A stretch of 64,000 nucleotides of DNA from assembly GCF_003574475.2 (NCBI RefSeq), contig NZ_QLIS02000001.1, positions 310,001 to 374,000 on the forward strand, given 5' to 3'. This DNA comes from Pseudofrancisella aestuarii. Lineage in GTDB: Bacteria > Pseudomonadota > Gammaproteobacteria > Francisellales > Francisellaceae. The notes beneath the pieces were generated by a model. It was not told where the DNA came from. It searched no databases and was given only the letters and a program-made list of their open reading frames with translations. Both the position numbers and the translations under genes were made by a program. Every line of letters begins with the position of its first letter. Positions within the stretch are counted from its first letter, which is position 1. Of this stretch, positions 47,376 to 57,278 are shown in pieces.

Positions 47376-47467
47376 CGAATAATATTCCTTTAAATTCCAT
47401 TTTTAATTTGTATTAATAAATTTTATTAAATAAAATAACTCAAAAATCAAAATATACATTTAACTTC

Positions 47468-48811
47468 ATGCGAAGAAGTAGAAGAAACAAATTAAAAGAA
47501 GGTATATTTGAAGCTAATATAGTTTCTTTAAGTCATGATGGTCGCGGTATAGCTAAGATAGATGGCAAAACGACTTTTATTCCATTTACATTACCTGGTG
47601 AAACAGTAAAGTTTGAATATACTTTTTCGAAAGCAAAATTTGATGAGGGTAAAGCTTTAGAAATAATAAAAGCTAGTGAAAGTAGAATATCTCCTAAATG
47701 CGACTTTTTTGAACTGTGTGGTGGGTGTAGTCTTCAACATATGTCATCTGAAGCACAGATTACTCATAAACAAGAAACTCTATTGAACCAACTGAAATAC
47801 TTAGGTAATAATGTAGTTCCTCTAAATATATTAGAACCTTTAAGAACTAATCAAACTGAAGGTTATAGAGGGAAAGCACGTCTCGGTGTAAGATATGTTA
47901 ATAAAAAAGAAAAAGTGCTTGTTGGCTTTAGAGAGCGAAACGGTAAATATTTAGCTGATATTGATAAGTGTATTATTCTAGATAAAAGTATTGGAGAAAA
48001 TATAGAGTCAATTGCTAATTTTATATCTAGTTTATCTATATATAATCAGGTAGCTCAGTTGGAAGTAGCAAGAGATGATTTTCGAACTGCACTTATTATT
48101 CGACATCTTGAACCATTTACTAATGAAGATATAAAAAAAATAAAAACATTTGCTCAAGAACAAGGTTACTGGATTTACTTACAATCTAAAGGGCCTGATA
48201 CGATATTTAGATTATATCCAGAAGAAAATGTTGATCCTATTAAATTAGAGTATTCCCCTATTGAAGGTATAAATATAAGTTTTGAACCAAATGACTTTAC
48301 TCAAGTCAATATAGACATAAATCAAAAAATGATAAAAAAAGCTATTGAGCTTTTAGATATAAATAAGAATGACTCTATCATTGATTTATTTTGTGGCTTA
48401 GGAAACTTTACTTTACCTATATCCAAATATGCTAAATCGGTTATTGGAGTGGAGGGTGAACAAACTATGGTAAATAGGGCTATTGAAACTGCACAAAATA
48501 ATAATATAAAAAATGTTAAATTTTATGCTGCCAACTTATTTGAAAGCTTCGAAGATAAGGAGTGGTTTAATAATTTTGAATATAACAAAATGTTATTAGA
48601 TCCTCCAAGAGCTGGAGCTGAAGAAGTCTGTAGAAATATAGAAAAATTTAATGTTGATAAAATTGTTTATGTGTCTTGTAGTACAGCAACTTTAGCTAGA
48701 GATGCTGGAATATTAGTGAATGAAAAAGGTTATAAACTTATTAGTGCTGGAGTGATGGATATGTTTCCACATACTATGCACGTTGAATCAATAGCAGTTT
48801 TTGAAAAGTAG
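47468..48811 (+). CDS. rlmD: 23S rRNA (uracil1939-C5)-methyltransferase RlmD
   Basis: A 447-residue RumA-type methyltransferase. An N-terminal TRAM domain (EANIVSLSHDGRGIAKIDG) precedes the 4Fe-4S cysteines in CDFFELCGGCSLQH and a later Cys near 169. The SAM motif IIDLFCGLGNFTLPI and the catalytic Cys with YVSCSTATLARD complete the enzyme. It methylates U1939 of 23S rRNA. RlmC or TrmA relatives are possible, but the TRAM domain and length favour RlmD. It is separated by 92 bases from the tRNA. Confidence 0.88.
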   Translation: MRRSRRNKLKEGIFEANIVSLSHDGRGIAKIDGKTTFIPFTLPGETVKFEYTFSKAKFDEGKALEIIKASESRISPKCDFFELCGGCSLQHMSSEAQITHKQETLLNQLKYLGNNVVPLNILEPLRTNQTEGYRGKARLGVRYVNKKEKVLVGFRERNGKYLADIDKCIILDKSIGENIESIANFISSLSIYNQVAQLEVARDDFRTALIIRHLEPFTNEDIKKIKTFAQEQGYWIYLQSKGPDTIFRLYPEENVDPIKLEYSPIEGINISFEPNDFTQVNIDINQKMIKKAIELLDINKNDSIIDLFCGLGNFTLPISKYAKSVIGVEGEQTMVNRAIETAQNNNIKNVKFYAANLFESFEDKEWFNNFEYNKMLLDPPRAGAEEVCRNIEKFNVDKIVYVSCSTATLARDAGILVNEKGYKLISAGVMDMFPHTMHVESIAVFEK

Positions 48812-48822
48812 GGAGTCATAGT

Positions 48823-49776
48823 ATGTATATAGGTGTAGATATTGGCGGTAGTAATATGACTGCTGGATTATTTGATAGTAATAAAAAATTAATCTCCACA
48901 GCAAAAGTAAAATCAAAAGCAAAAGAAGATACACAAATAGTTATTGATCAATTATTTAAAGTAATAGACAAGCTTAAGGATGATGTTAGTAATGATTCTA
49001 CGCTTTTATCTATTGGTATAGGTGTTGCTGGACTTGTCGATACAAAAACTGGCTTGATCAAACATTCTGCTAATATAAATATTGTAAATATTAATCTTAA
49101 AAAAATTGTAGAAGATAAATATAAAGTTCCAACATTTATAGAAAATGATGTAAATGTTGGTATTGTTGGCGAATGGAAATATGGTGCAGGTATTGGTTAT
49201 AATGATATAGTAGGCGTTTTTGTAGGTACTGGAATAGGTGGTGGATTAATTATAAATGGTCAACTTTACTCTGGAGCTAATGGATTAGGTGCAGAAATAG
49301 GGCATACAACTATTGCTAGTAATGGCCCATATTGCGAAGGGTGCGGCTCTCAAGGTTGCGTAGAAGTATATTCTGCAAAAGTTGGAATAGAAAAAAGGAT
49401 TAAAGCTCTCCATAAAAAGGGAATAAAAAGTACACTAATTTCATCTGTAGTAGAAAATGAAGGAAAACTAAAAAGTAGTTTTATTAAGAAAGCACTTCAA
49501 TCTAAAGACAAGATTGCTATAGAAATTATAGAAGATGCTATGAAGGCATTAGGAGTTGGTGTAGCTAATTACTTGAATGTTTTAAATCCTTCTTTGGTAA
49601 TATTCGGTGGTGGTGTTATGGAAGCAGTGGGAGAAAGATATATCCCAGTAATCAAAAACTCATGTTCTAAATATGCGCTTAATCCAATTTTGGAAAATTG
49701 TGAATTTAAGCTAGCAACTTTAGGAGATAATGCAGGAATTTTTGGTGCTATGGATATAGCTAGTCATATTAAATAA
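48823..49776 (+). CDS. ROK-family sugar kinase (glucokinase or N-acetylhexosamine kinase)
   Basis: A 317-residue ROK kinase. The phosphate loop is GVDIGGSNMTAGLFD, the catalytic Asp is in FIENDVNVGIVGEW, and the ROK zinc site is GHTTIASNGPYCEGCGSQGC (one His and three Cys). The second phosphate motif is GVFVGTGIGGG. Substrates in the family include glucose, GlcNAc, ManNAc and allose. With nagA and nagZ elsewhere in the window, GlcNAc kinase (NagK) is an attractive but unproven role. It is 11 bases after rlmD. Confidence 0.85.
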   Translation: MYIGVDIGGSNMTAGLFDSNKKLISTAKVKSKAKEDTQIVIDQLFKVIDKLKDDVSNDSTLLSIGIGVAGLVDTKTGLIKHSANINIVNINLKKIVEDKYKVPTFIENDVNVGIVGEWKYGAGIGYNDIVGVFVGTGIGGGLIINGQLYSGANGLGAEIGHTTIASNGPYCEGCGSQGCVEVYSAKVGIEKRIKALHKKGIKSTLISSVVENEGKLKSSFIKKALQSKDKIAIEIIEDAMKALGVGVANYLNVLNPSLVIFGGGVMEAVGERYIPVIKNSCSKYALNPILENCEFKLATLGDNAGIFGAMDIASHIK

Positions 49777-49784
49777 GGAAAAAT

Positions 49785-50552
49785 ATGCAGTCTATTATTT
49801 CAAAGTTTTTCTCACAAATTTTTAATTATTTCAGAAGTCTAAAGAAAATAAAATTTAAAGATATTTTTAAAGATTGGAATATTTATGAAATAGCTTGGTT
49901 ATTTCTATCTACCACTATATTAGCATGTATTAGTCTTATGACAGCAGATAAGTATCTAATTTTAACACTTGTAGCTACAATAACGGGTATGTTAAATTTA
50001 GTATTAATAGCTAAAGGAAAAATCTTAAACTATTTCTTTGCATTTGTGTATAACCTAACTTATGCATATTTTTGCTTATTAGAAGGAGTCTATGGACAGG
50101 CTATCTTATTCGTTTTTTTCTTTTTTCCAATGCAGTTTTATGGGTTATATTGTTGGACTAAGCCAGAAAGTACAGATACAAACTCTACTATAGTTACAAA
50201 ATCTTTAAATATTAAACAACAAATCATATTATTAATCAGTGTCATAATATCTGCTTTTTTATATGGAATATTTATCTTAAAAGCTTTTTTCCATCAAGAA
50301 ATTGGTTTAGTAGCAGATTCACTAACAGGCGTTATTTCTGTTATAGCTATATTTTTAATGGTAAAAGCCTATGTTGAACAATGGGTTCTATGGATTATTA
50401 TAAATGTTCTTTCTACAATAATTTGGATACAACAGTATTATTCGGGTACAGATTCTGGAGGAATAGCATTCTTTGCTATGTGGTTAATCTACTTATTAAA
50501 TTCAATTTATGGATATATAAACTGGATTAAACTACAAAAAAATCAAAATTAA
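49785..50552 (+). CDS. pnuC: PnuC-family nicotinamide riboside transporter
   Basis: A 255-residue membrane protein. A basic, amphipathic N-terminal extension (about 40 residues) is followed by seven spans. The conserved PnuC features are LNYFFAFVYNLTYAYFC, QFYGLYCWTKPES and the late aromatic run YVEQWVLWIIINVLSTIIW. PnuC imports nicotinamide riboside by facilitated diffusion coupled to phosphorylation in the cell. No NadR gene or NAD riboswitch is seen beside it. It is 8 bases behind the ROK kinase. Confidence 0.85.
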   Translation: MQSIISKFFSQIFNYFRSLKKIKFKDIFKDWNIYEIAWLFLSTTILACISLMTADKYLILTLVATITGMLNLVLIAKGKILNYFFAFVYNLTYAYFCLLEGVYGQAILFVFFFFPMQFYGLYCWTKPESTDTNSTIVTKSLNIKQQIILLISVIISAFLYGIFILKAFFHQEIGLVADSLTGVISVIAIFLMVKAYVEQWVLWIIINVLSTIIWIQQYYSGTDSGGIAFFAMWLIYLLNSIYGYINWIKLQKNQN

Positions 50553-51001
50553 CTTTTTAGAATTCTATAAAAAATAAAGCTTATAAAGGCTGTTATTAAA
50601 CCTAAAATAAACATCCATAAAATTATGTCAGGTGTAGAGGCATCTCCTATAAAGAGGCTAAAAGAGTTTAAAACCATATATATTGAAAAAAACAATAACA
50701 ATCCAGATTTAAATTTAGAATCTTTAAATAAAACTATTAATGAATAAATAAATATAGATAATTGGAAGATACCTATTTGAAAAATAGCTGGTGAATAAAT
50801 CCATCCTTGAAATTTGCTGATGTCATCTCCATATACTAAATAAGCTAAACTATTTATAAAAGTATAATAGCTTACATTAAACACTATAAAATAATTAGCA
50901 TAGAGCGAGGCTTTATGTTTATTAAAAATAATAGCAGAGTGTGCAAAAGCCAATACAAAGGGGCTTATTAGTAAGCATAGTGTGATTGTTATAGCTACCA
51001 T
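50549..51001 (-). CDS. Small integral membrane protein, possibly DUF6790-like
   Basis: A 150-residue protein with about four to five spans (near residues 3-22, 36-55, 70-92, 98-115, 126-145). The stretch YLVYGDDISKFQGWIYSPAI is the only distinctive part and loosely resembles the DUF6790 pattern of G-W followed by S-P. No charged active site is evident. It is a single-gene unit on the minus strand, overlapping the pnuC stop by 4 bases and divergent from tig. Function unknown. Confidence 0.55.
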   Translation of the reverse strand: MVAITITLCLLISPFVLAFAHSAIIFNKHKASLYANYFIVFNVSYYTFINSLAYLVYGDDISKFQGWIYSPAIFQIGIFQLSIFIYSLIVLFKDSKFKSGLLLFFSIYMVLNSFSLFIGDASTPDIILWMFILGLITAFISFIFYRILKS

Positions 51002-51080
51002 ATATTAATAACTTAAAATATCAATGTATGCAGAAGTGTACAATAAAAGTATTTTATTGTCATATATTATGGGACAAACC

Positions 51081-51095
51081 TGTAGACAATCTACA
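51081..51095. promoter_or_regulatory. Perfect inverted repeat upstream of trigger factor gene
   Basis: TGTAGACAATCTACA has 6-base perfect arms around a 3-base centre. It lies 65 bases before the tig ATG. A TATTAT hexamer at 51065-51070 may be a -10, which would place the repeat just after the start. Either a protein operator or a small leader hairpin is possible. Confidence 0.4.
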
Positions 51096-51159
51096 CTAGT
51101 ACAGTTAAAATTTGCTATTAGAAAATTGTTAAATAGAAAATTAAAATAGGAAATAAGTA

Positions 51160-52482
51160 ATGCAAGTAACAGTTGAAAAGAAAGAAGGTATTAATTGTTC
51201 TTTATTAATAGAAGTCCCTGCAAATGAAATTGATTCGGCGGTTTCAAAAAGAATTAACCAAACAGCTAAAACTATTAAAATGGATGGTTTTAGACCAGGC
51301 AAAGTTCCAGCAAATCTTGTTAAGAAAAAATATGGTGAGCAAATTCGCTTTGAAATAATTTCTGATCTTATCCCTAAAAAATATACAAAAGCTATCCAAG
51401 ATGAAAAATTAGAAGTAGCTGGGATAGAGGTTGATTTAAAAGAAAATAAAGAAGGTGAACCTTTAAAATTTGTTGCTAATATAGAATTATTCCCAGAATT
51501 TGAAGTAACTGGATTTGACAAAATTAAGATTGAAAAACCAGTTGTCGATTTAGGTGATGCTGAGGTTGAGAAAATGGTTGAAAATCTTAGAAAACAATTT
51601 GCTACTTGGAATGAAGTTGATAGAGAAGTTCAAAAAGATGACAGAGTAACTATTGATTTCGTTGGTAAAGTAGATGGTGAAGTTTTCGAAGGTGGATCTG
51701 CTGATGCTTCTCAAGTAGTTATTGGCTCAAACCAAATGATCCCAGGATTTGAAGATGGTATTATTGGTATGAGAAAAGATGAGGAAAGGACTATAACTGT
51801 AACTTTCCCAACAGAATATCAAAATAAAGAATTAGCGGGTAAAGAATCTCAATTTGATATAGTAGTTAAAAAGATAGAAGAAGGTGAGCTTCCTGCTGTT
51901 GATGAAGAGTTTGTTGCTAAATTTGGAGTTAAAGGTGGTGTAGATACTTTTTCATCTGAAATTAAAGAGAATATGGAAAGAGAACTTAAGTTTATAATTC
52001 AGAAAAAAGTTAAAGAACAACTTTTTGAAGGCTTAAGAGAAATAACTGAGTTTGATGTACCAAATGCTCTTATAAAAAGAGAAATTGATGCTGCTAAGCA
52101 AAACCTTATTAAGAGCATGGGTGGAGAAAAAAGTGGATTTAACGTAGATCAGCTGCCAGATAATTTATTTGAAAAAAATGCTAAACAACGTGTAGAAACT
52201 AGTCTAATTCTAGATAATTTGCTTAAGGTTCATAGTTTTGAAGCAGATGACGAATCTGTAGATGCTTTACTGTCTGAAATGGTTAAAGCTTATGAAGAGC
52301 CTGAAAAAACAAAAACAGAAATTAAAAAGAATCCACGAGAAATAAATAATCTAAAAGCTCTTGTGGTTGAAAATAAATTAACTGACTGGGTTTTAGAACA
52401 AGCACAAATTACAGAGAAAAAAGAAGACTTTTTTGAGATTATAAGAGCCAATATGCAAGCTTCTCAAATGGGACAATTTTAA
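51160..52482 (+). CDS. tig: Trigger factor
   Basis: A 440-residue ribosome-associated chaperone and prolyl isomerase. The ribosome-binding loop is in [17 protein letters not shown]. The FKBP domain lies at about residues 155-245 ([45 protein letters not shown]). The remaining helical arms form the chaperone cradle. It heads the tig-clpP-clpX-lon cluster, a conserved bacterial order, with an inverted repeat in its upstream region. Confidence 0.96.
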   Translation: MQVTVEKKEGINCSLLIEVPANEIDSAVSKRINQTAKTIKMDGFRPGKVPANLVKKKYGEQIRFEIISDLIPKKYTKAIQDEKLEVAGIEVDLKENKEGEPLKFVANIELFPEFEVTGFDKIKIEKPVVDLGDAEVEKMVENLRKQFATWNEVDREVQKDDRVTIDFVGKVDGEVFEGGSADASQVVIGSNQMIPGFEDGIIGMRKDEERTITVTFPTEYQNKELAGKESQFDIVVKKIEEGELPAVDEEFVAKFGVKGGVDTFSSEIKENMERELKFIIQKKVKEQLFEGLREITEFDVPNALIKREIDAAKQNLIKSMGGEKSGFNVDQLPDNLFEKNAKQRVETSLILDNLLKVHSFEADDESVDALLSEMVKAYEEPEKTKTEIKKNPREINNLKALVVENKLTDWVLEQAQITEKKEDFFEIIRANMQASQMGQF

Positions 52483-52504
52483 TATCTGATAGAAATTTCT
52501 AAAA

Positions 52505-52526
52505 TCACTATAAAAAATAATAGTGA
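52505..52526. repeat. Hairpin in the tig-clpP gap
   Basis: Arms TCACTAT (52505-52511) and ATAGTGA (52520-52526) are perfect complements with an 8-base A-rich loop. It starts 22 bases after the tig stop. No T-run follows, so it is more likely an mRNA-processing or attenuating element than a terminator. It may set the ratio of tig to clpP. Confidence 0.4.
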
Positions 52527-52562
52527 AAACCTTAAAGAATCACTTTTAAATTGAGGCTTATA

Positions 52563-53168
52563 ATGATTAATAATAATTTAGTACCTATGGTTATAGAAAA
52601 AAGTGCAGCAGGCGAAAGATCCTATGACATTTATTCTAGACTATTAAAAGAGAGAATAGTTTTTCTAAATGGCGAAGTTAATGATCAATCTGCAAATTTA
52701 GTTATAGCTCAACTTTTATTTTTAGAATCTGAAGATCCTGATAAGGACATATATTTCTATATAAATTCACCCGGCGGTGCAGTAACTGCTGGTATGGGCG
52801 TATATGATACTATGCAATTTATAAAGCCTGATGTATCTACTATATGTATAGGTCTTGCTGCTAGTATGGGATCTTTGTTGTTAACAGCTGGAGCTAAAGG
52901 TAAAAGATATAGTCTTCCAAGTTCACAAATAATGATTCATCAACCCTTAGGTGGTTTCAAAGGACAAGCATCTGATATAGAAATTCATGCTAATAATATT
53001 ATTAGAATTAAAGAAAGGCTAAATAAAGTATTAGCTAAACATACTGGTCAAGATTATGAAACTATAGTTAAAGATACTGATAGAGATAAGTTTATGATGG
53101 CTGAAGAAGCTCAAGCTTATGGCCTAATTGACCATGTTATAGAATCTAGAGACTCTATAATCGTTTAA
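52563..53168 (+). CDS. clpP: ATP-dependent Clp protease proteolytic subunit
   Basis: A 201-residue serine protease forming the tetradecameric chamber of ClpXP. The triad is S101 in [11 protein letters not shown]126 in MIHQPLGG and D175 in [24 protein letters not shown] is the oligomer and substrate-binding strand. A frame opens at TTG 52551, but the ATG at 52563 has GAGG 6 bases upstream and gives the family N-terminus ([12 protein letters not shown]). It is 33 bases before clpX. Confidence 0.96.
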   Translation: MINNNLVPMVIEKSAAGERSYDIYSRLLKERIVFLNGEVNDQSANLVIAQLLFLESEDPDKDIYFYINSPGGAVTAGMGVYDTMQFIKPDVSTICIGLAASMGSLLLTAGAKGKRYSLPSSQIMIHQPLGGFKGQASDIEIHANNIIRIKERLNKVLAKHTGQDYETIVKDTDRDKFMMAEEAQAYGLIDHVIESRDSIIV

Positions 53169-53201
53169 TATAAGTTTTAAATAAGGTTTTTTGAAGATAT
53201 T

Positions 53202-54464
53202 ATGTCAAAAATTTTATATTGTTCCTTTTGTGGAAAGAGTCAGCATGAAGTAAAAAATATCATTGCTGGTAAAGATGGAAATATTTGTAATGAATGTGTT
53301 GAAAAATGTTCAACTAAAATTAATAGCGGATCACTTAATTCAAGTGATTTAGCAAGTGATATTTCTTTTGAAAATCTACCAAAACCTGTAGAAATAAAAA
53401 AATATCTTGATGATTATATTATTGGTCAAGAGAATGCTAAAAAGATTTTGGCAGTGGCTGTTTATAATCATTATAAGAGAATAACAAATAAACCTACTGA
53501 TGAAGATGATACGGAGCTTAAAAAAAGTAATGTTCTTTTAATGGGACCTACTGGATCTGGTAAAACCTTATTTGCTCAAACTTTAGCTAAATTGTTAAAT
53601 GTTCCATTTGCTATTGCAGATGCAACTACTCTTACAGAAGCAGGGTATGTTGGAGAAGATGTAGAAAATGTAATTGTTAAACTTTTACAAAATGCTGATT
53701 TTGATGTAGAAAAAGCACAGAAGGGTATTATATATATTGATGAAATAGATAAAATAGCTAGAAAATCTGAAAGTTCTTCAATAACTAGAGATGTATCGGG
53801 AGAAGGGGTTCAACAAGCTCTTTTAAAGCTTATAGAAGGTACTGTTTCATCAGTTCCACCTAAAGGTGGTAGAAAGCATCCTAATCAAGATATGGTTCAG
53901 GTTGATACATCTAATATATTGTTTATTTGTGGCGGTGCTTTTGCGGGTATAGAAAAAGTTATTAAGCATAGAATGGATAAAGTCAGCATAGGTTTTAATG
54001 CAGATATTGTTCAACAAAAAACTAATCTTGATACAGATAGACTTCTTCAAAAGATTGAGAGTGAGGATTTAACTAAGTTTGGACTTATTCCTGAGCTTAT
54101 AGGCAGATTACCAATCATTAGCGTTTTGAATGAACTTAAAGAAGAAGATCTGATAAGAATTTTAACTGAACCTAAAAACGCTTTGATAAAGCAATATACT
54201 AAACTTTTTAAATTAGACAATATTGATATAGAGTTTTCCCATGAAGCATTAGTTGAAATAGCTAAAAAAGCATTAGTAAGGAAAACTGGAGCTAGAGGTC
54301 TTAGAACAATATTGGAAAATGTTTTACTAGAAATTATGTTCCATACTCCTTCTACAAAAAATATTAAAAAAGTCATAATTACTGAAAATACTATAAAAGA
54401 AATAAGCGAGCCAGAATTAGTTACTACTGATGGCGAAACAAAAAAATTTAAAGATGTAATCTAA
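53202..54464 (+). CDS. clpX: ATP-dependent Clp protease ATP-binding subunit ClpX
   Basis: A 420-residue AAA+ unfoldase. The N-terminal zinc-binding domain has C7, C10, C29 and C32. Walker A is [12 protein letters not shown], Walker [13 protein letters not shown], and the pore loop is in [29 protein letters not shown] carries the sensor and IGF-like contact region. It feeds substrates to ClpP, encoded just upstream. Confidence 0.96.
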   Translation: MSKILYCSFCGKSQHEVKNIIAGKDGNICNECVEKCSTKINSGSLNSSDLASDISFENLPKPVEIKKYLDDYIIGQENAKKILAVAVYNHYKRITNKPTDEDDTELKKSNVLLMGPTGSGKTLFAQTLAKLLNVPFAIADATTLTEAGYVGEDVENVIVKLLQNADFDVEKAQKGIIYIDEIDKIARKSESSSITRDVSGEGVQQALLKLIEGTVSSVPPKGGRKHPNQDMVQVDTSNILFICGGAFAGIEKVIKHRMDKVSIGFNADIVQQKTNLDTDRLLQKIESEDLTKFGLIPELIGRLPIISVLNELKEEDLIRILTEPKNALIKQYTKLFKLDNIDIEFSHEALVEIAKKALVRKTGARGLRTILENVLLEIMFHTPSTKNIKKVIITENTIKEISEPELVTTDGETKKFKDVI

Positions 54465-54490
54465 TTTATATAGGAGTATTATAATAACCT

Positions 54491-56815
54491 ATGTCAGACA
54501 CATTAAACGTCGTACCTGTCATCCCTCTGAGAGATGTAGTCATCTATCCAACGATGACTATTCCTTTAAATGTTGGAAGAAAAAAATCAATTCAAGCAGT
54601 TAAAGAATCTACTAATAAATATGAAAATTATATTTTATTAGCAACCCAAAAAGAGGGTTCTCGATCTGGAGATTCAATTGACAATCTTTATGATATTGCA
54701 ACTTTGGCTAAAATTATACAAATAATGAAATTACCAGATGGTAGTTTAAAAATTATAGTTGAAGGAACTACAAAAAAACTAGTTGCAAAATATGTAGATG
54801 ATAATGATTGTATTTATGCAAATTTAGATACTATAGATATAAGTGAAAATTTTCCTGTTAGTGGATTAGATAAGGAATTAAAAGCAATTTTATTGTCTAT
54901 ATCAGAATCACTAAAAGTATTTGTAGACTTAGGAAATAAAGTTTCTAAAGAAACTTTAGCTACTTTAATATCTACAGAAAATCCTGATAAATTTGTTTAT
55001 GAAATAGCTTCAATACTAAATTCAGACATAGTTAAAAAGCAGAAAATTTTAGAAGCTAGTGATATAAAAAATAAAGCTTTAATACTATTAACTTGTTTAG
55101 AAGAAGAAATTGAAATACTTGAACTAGAAGCTAAAATTAAAGATCGAGTTAAATTGCAGGTTGATAAGAATCAGCGTGAATACTATTTAAATGAACAAGT
55201 AAAAGCTATATATAAAGAGCTAGGCGAAGTTGATGAAGAATCTGAAACTTCTGCCCTTAAAAAAAGAATAGAGAAAACAAAAATGTCTGAAGAGGCAAAA
55301 GAAAAATGCTTGAAAGAGCTTAAGAAGCTTAAAGCAATGCCACCTTCATCTTCAGAGTCTGCTGTTTCAAGAAACTATATTGAAACTATCTTATCTTTAC
55401 CTTGGAATAAAAGAACAAAAGTTAAGAAAGATATTGAGCTAGCAGAGAAAATATTAGATCAAGATCATTACGGTATTAAGAAAGTTAAAGAAAGAATTCT
55501 TGAGCATTTAGCAGTACAAATTAAAAGAGATAGCAATACTAAGTCTCCAATTCTTTGCTTAGTAGGTCCTCCAGGGGTTGGTAAAACTTCTATAGGACAA
55601 TCTATAGCTAGAGCTACAGGTAGAGAGTATGTAAGAATGGCTCTTGGTGGTGTTAGAGATGAATCAGAAATAAGAGGGCATAGAAGAACTTATATTGGTT
55701 CTATGCCTGGTCAAATTATACAAAAAATTATAAAAGCAAAAACAGAGAATCCTTTATTTCTACTAGATGAAATAGATAAAATTTCTTCTGATTTTAGAGG
55801 AGATCCATCTGCGGCATTATTAGAGGTGTTAGATCCTGAACAAAATAACTCTTTCAGCGATCACTATTTAGAAATTGATTATGATTTATCAAAAGTAATG
55901 TTTGTTGCTACAGCAAACTCATTAAATATAGACCCTGCGTTAAAAGATAGGATGGAGATAATAAACCTTTCTGGATATACAGAGCTTGAGAAAAGTGCCA
56001 TTGCAAAACAATACTTAGTTCCAAGAGCTTTAGAAAATAATGGGCTAAATAAAAAAGAGTTTAATATAACCTCGACAGCAATTTTAGATATTATTAGATA
56101 TTACACAAGAGAGGCTGGTGTTAGGAATCTTCAGCAAAAGATCAATACTCTTTGTAGGAAAGTAGTTAAAGATATTTTAAAAGAAAAAGACGCCAAAAAA
56201 ATTTCTATTAGTAATAAAAATATTGAAGAATATCTAGGTGTTAAACCTTATGATTATGGAGTTAAAAATGAAAAACCTCGAGTTGGACAAGTTACAGGAT
56301 TAGCTTGGACACAAGTTGGAGGAGATCTTTTAACAATAGAAGCCTTAGCAGTTCCTGGTAAAGGAAAATTAAAATATACAGGTATGTTAGGTGATGTCAT
56401 GAAGGAGTCTATAGAGGCTGCTATGAGTGTTGTTCGTTCATTAGCTCAAGATTATGATCTCCCTGAAGATTTCTATGAGAAAAAAGACTTACATATCCAT
56501 GTTCCTGAAGGAGCAACTCCTAAAGATGGTCCTAGTGCAGGTATTGCTATGACTACAGCAATATTATCTGCTTTTACAAATAAACCTGTAAGAAATGATA
56601 TTGCTATGACAGGAGAGGTAACGTTAAGGGGAGAAGTTTTTGCTATCGGTGGATTAAAAGAAAAGCTTTTAGCTGCATTAAGAGGCGGAATAAAAGAAGT
56701 ATTAATACCAAAACAGAATGTTAAAGATCTTTCTGAGATCGATAAGCAAATCACTGAAAATTTAGAGATAATACCTGTGAAACATATAAAAGATGTATTA
56801 AATAGAGTTTTTTAG
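54491..56815 (+). CDS. lon: ATP-dependent protease Lon
   Basis: A 774-residue Lon protease of the LonA type. An N-terminal substrate-binding domain (residues 1-300) is followed by an AAA+ module with [12 protein letters not shown] and [10 protein letters not shown], then the protease domain with the Ser in [11 protein letters not shown] and the Lys in [13 protein letters not shown]. It degrades misfolded and regulatory proteins. It lies 26 bases after clpX with only GGAG as a signal between them, so it is probably co-transcribed. Confidence 0.97.
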   Translation: MSDTLNVVPVIPLRDVVIYPTMTIPLNVGRKKSIQAVKESTNKYENYILLATQKEGSRSGDSIDNLYDIATLAKIIQIMKLPDGSLKIIVEGTTKKLVAKYVDDNDCIYANLDTIDISENFPVSGLDKELKAILLSISESLKVFVDLGNKVSKETLATLISTENPDKFVYEIASILNSDIVKKQKILEASDIKNKALILLTCLEEEIEILELEAKIKDRVKLQVDKNQREYYLNEQVKAIYKELGEVDEESETSALKKRIEKTKMSEEAKEKCLKELKKLKAMPPSSSESAVSRNYIETILSLPWNKRTKVKKDIELAEKILDQDHYGIKKVKERILEHLAVQIKRDSNTKSPILCLVGPPGVGKTSIGQSIARATGREYVRMALGGVRDESEIRGHRRTYIGSMPGQIIQKIIKAKTENPLFLLDEIDKISSDFRGDPSAALLEVLDPEQNNSFSDHYLEIDYDLSKVMFVATANSLNIDPALKDRMEIINLSGYTELEKSAIAKQYLVPRALENNGLNKKEFNITSTAILDIIRYYTREAGVRNLQQKINTLCRKVVKDILKEKDAKKISISNKNIEEYLGVKPYDYGVKNEKPRVGQVTGLAWTQVGGDLLTIEALAVPGKGKLKYTGMLGDVMKESIEAAMSVVRSLAQDYDLPEDFYEKKDLHIHVPEGATPKDGPSAGIAMTTAILSAFTNKPVRNDIAMTGEVTLRGEVFAIGGLKEKLLAALRGGIKEVLIPKQNVKDLSEIDKQITENLEIIPVKHIKDVLNRVF

Positions 56816-56826
56816 CTGCTAACTTG

Positions 56827-56855
56827 TTGAAACTATATTTTTTTAGTGCTATAAA
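56827..56855 (+). promoter_or_regulatory. Predicted sigma-70 promoter of hupB
   Basis: TTGAAA (56827-56832) and TATAAA (56850-56855) are 17 bases apart, a near-consensus promoter. The start would be near 56862, immediately before a short palindrome, and 43 bases upstream of the hupB ATG. Confidence 0.6.
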
Positions 56856-56862
56856 TGTAAAG

Positions 56863-56874
56863 GACACTCGTGTC
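56863..56874. promoter_or_regulatory. Perfect 12-base palindrome at the predicted hupB transcription start
   Basis: GACACTCGTGTC has 5-base perfect arms around TC. Its place at +1 would allow either a repressor to bind or a short hairpin at the 5' end of the mRNA that stabilises it. It is GC-rich relative to the surroundings. Confidence 0.4.
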
Positions 56875-56904
56875 AAAATTTAAATTATATAAAAGGAGTT
56901 TAAA

Positions 56905-57180
56905 ATGAATAAAACTGAATTAGTAAGTGCAATAGCTAAAGAAGCTGATGTGACTAAAGAAGTTGCTGGTAAAGTTTTAGATGCGACAATCGCTTCTATT
57001 TCAAAAGCGTTAAAAAAAGAAGATAACGTTACTTTAGTTGGCTTTGGTACTTTTCAGGTTAAAGAAAGAAGTGCAAGAGAAGGTAGAAATCCTAAAACTG
57101 GTGAAACTATTAAAATTCCTGCGTCTAAAGTTCCTAGCTTCAAAGCTGGTAAAGGTCTTAAAGATAGCGTAAATAAATAA
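56905..57180 (+). CDS. hupB: DNA-binding protein HU
   Basis: A 91-residue histone-like protein. [20 protein letters not shown] is the family opening. [26 protein letters not shown] leads into the DNA-embracing arm, with the conserved Pro in [15 protein letters not shown]. It bends and compacts DNA as a dimer. AGGAG is 8 bases before the ATG. It has its own promoter and a clear terminator, so it can be expressed apart from lon. Confidence 0.96.
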   Translation: MNKTELVSAIAKEADVTKEVAGKVLDATIASISKALKKEDNVTLVGFGTFQVKERSAREGRNPKTGETIKIPASKVPSFKAGKGLKDSVNK

Positions 57181-57234
57181 ATTTGATACGATACAGATAA
57201 TAATATAAATAATTTTATTTTATTAATAATACTT

Positions 57235-57262
57235 AAAGGCATGTTTCTAGCATGCCTTTTTT
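57235..57262 (+). terminator. Rho-independent terminator after hupB
   Basis: A perfect 9-base stem (AAAGGCATG at 57235-57243 with CATGCCTTT at 57251-57259) and a 7-base loop are followed by a T-run to 57262. It lies 55 bases after the hupB stop and just upstream of the ppiD start, so ppiD expression relies on read-through or on a promoter not identified. Confidence 0.8.
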
Positions 57263-57278
57263 ATATTAGGATTAAGTG

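Noticed and set aside
47293-47383. Integration (att) site at tRNA-Val
   Set aside because: No integrase gene or direct repeat of the tRNA 3' end was found nearby; the flanking complementarity is better explained as a precursor stem.
52551-52562. TTG at 52551 as the clpP start
   Set aside because: The ATG at 52563 has a GAGG site at the proper distance and gives the usual family N-terminus. The TTG would place the ribosome site inside the coding region.
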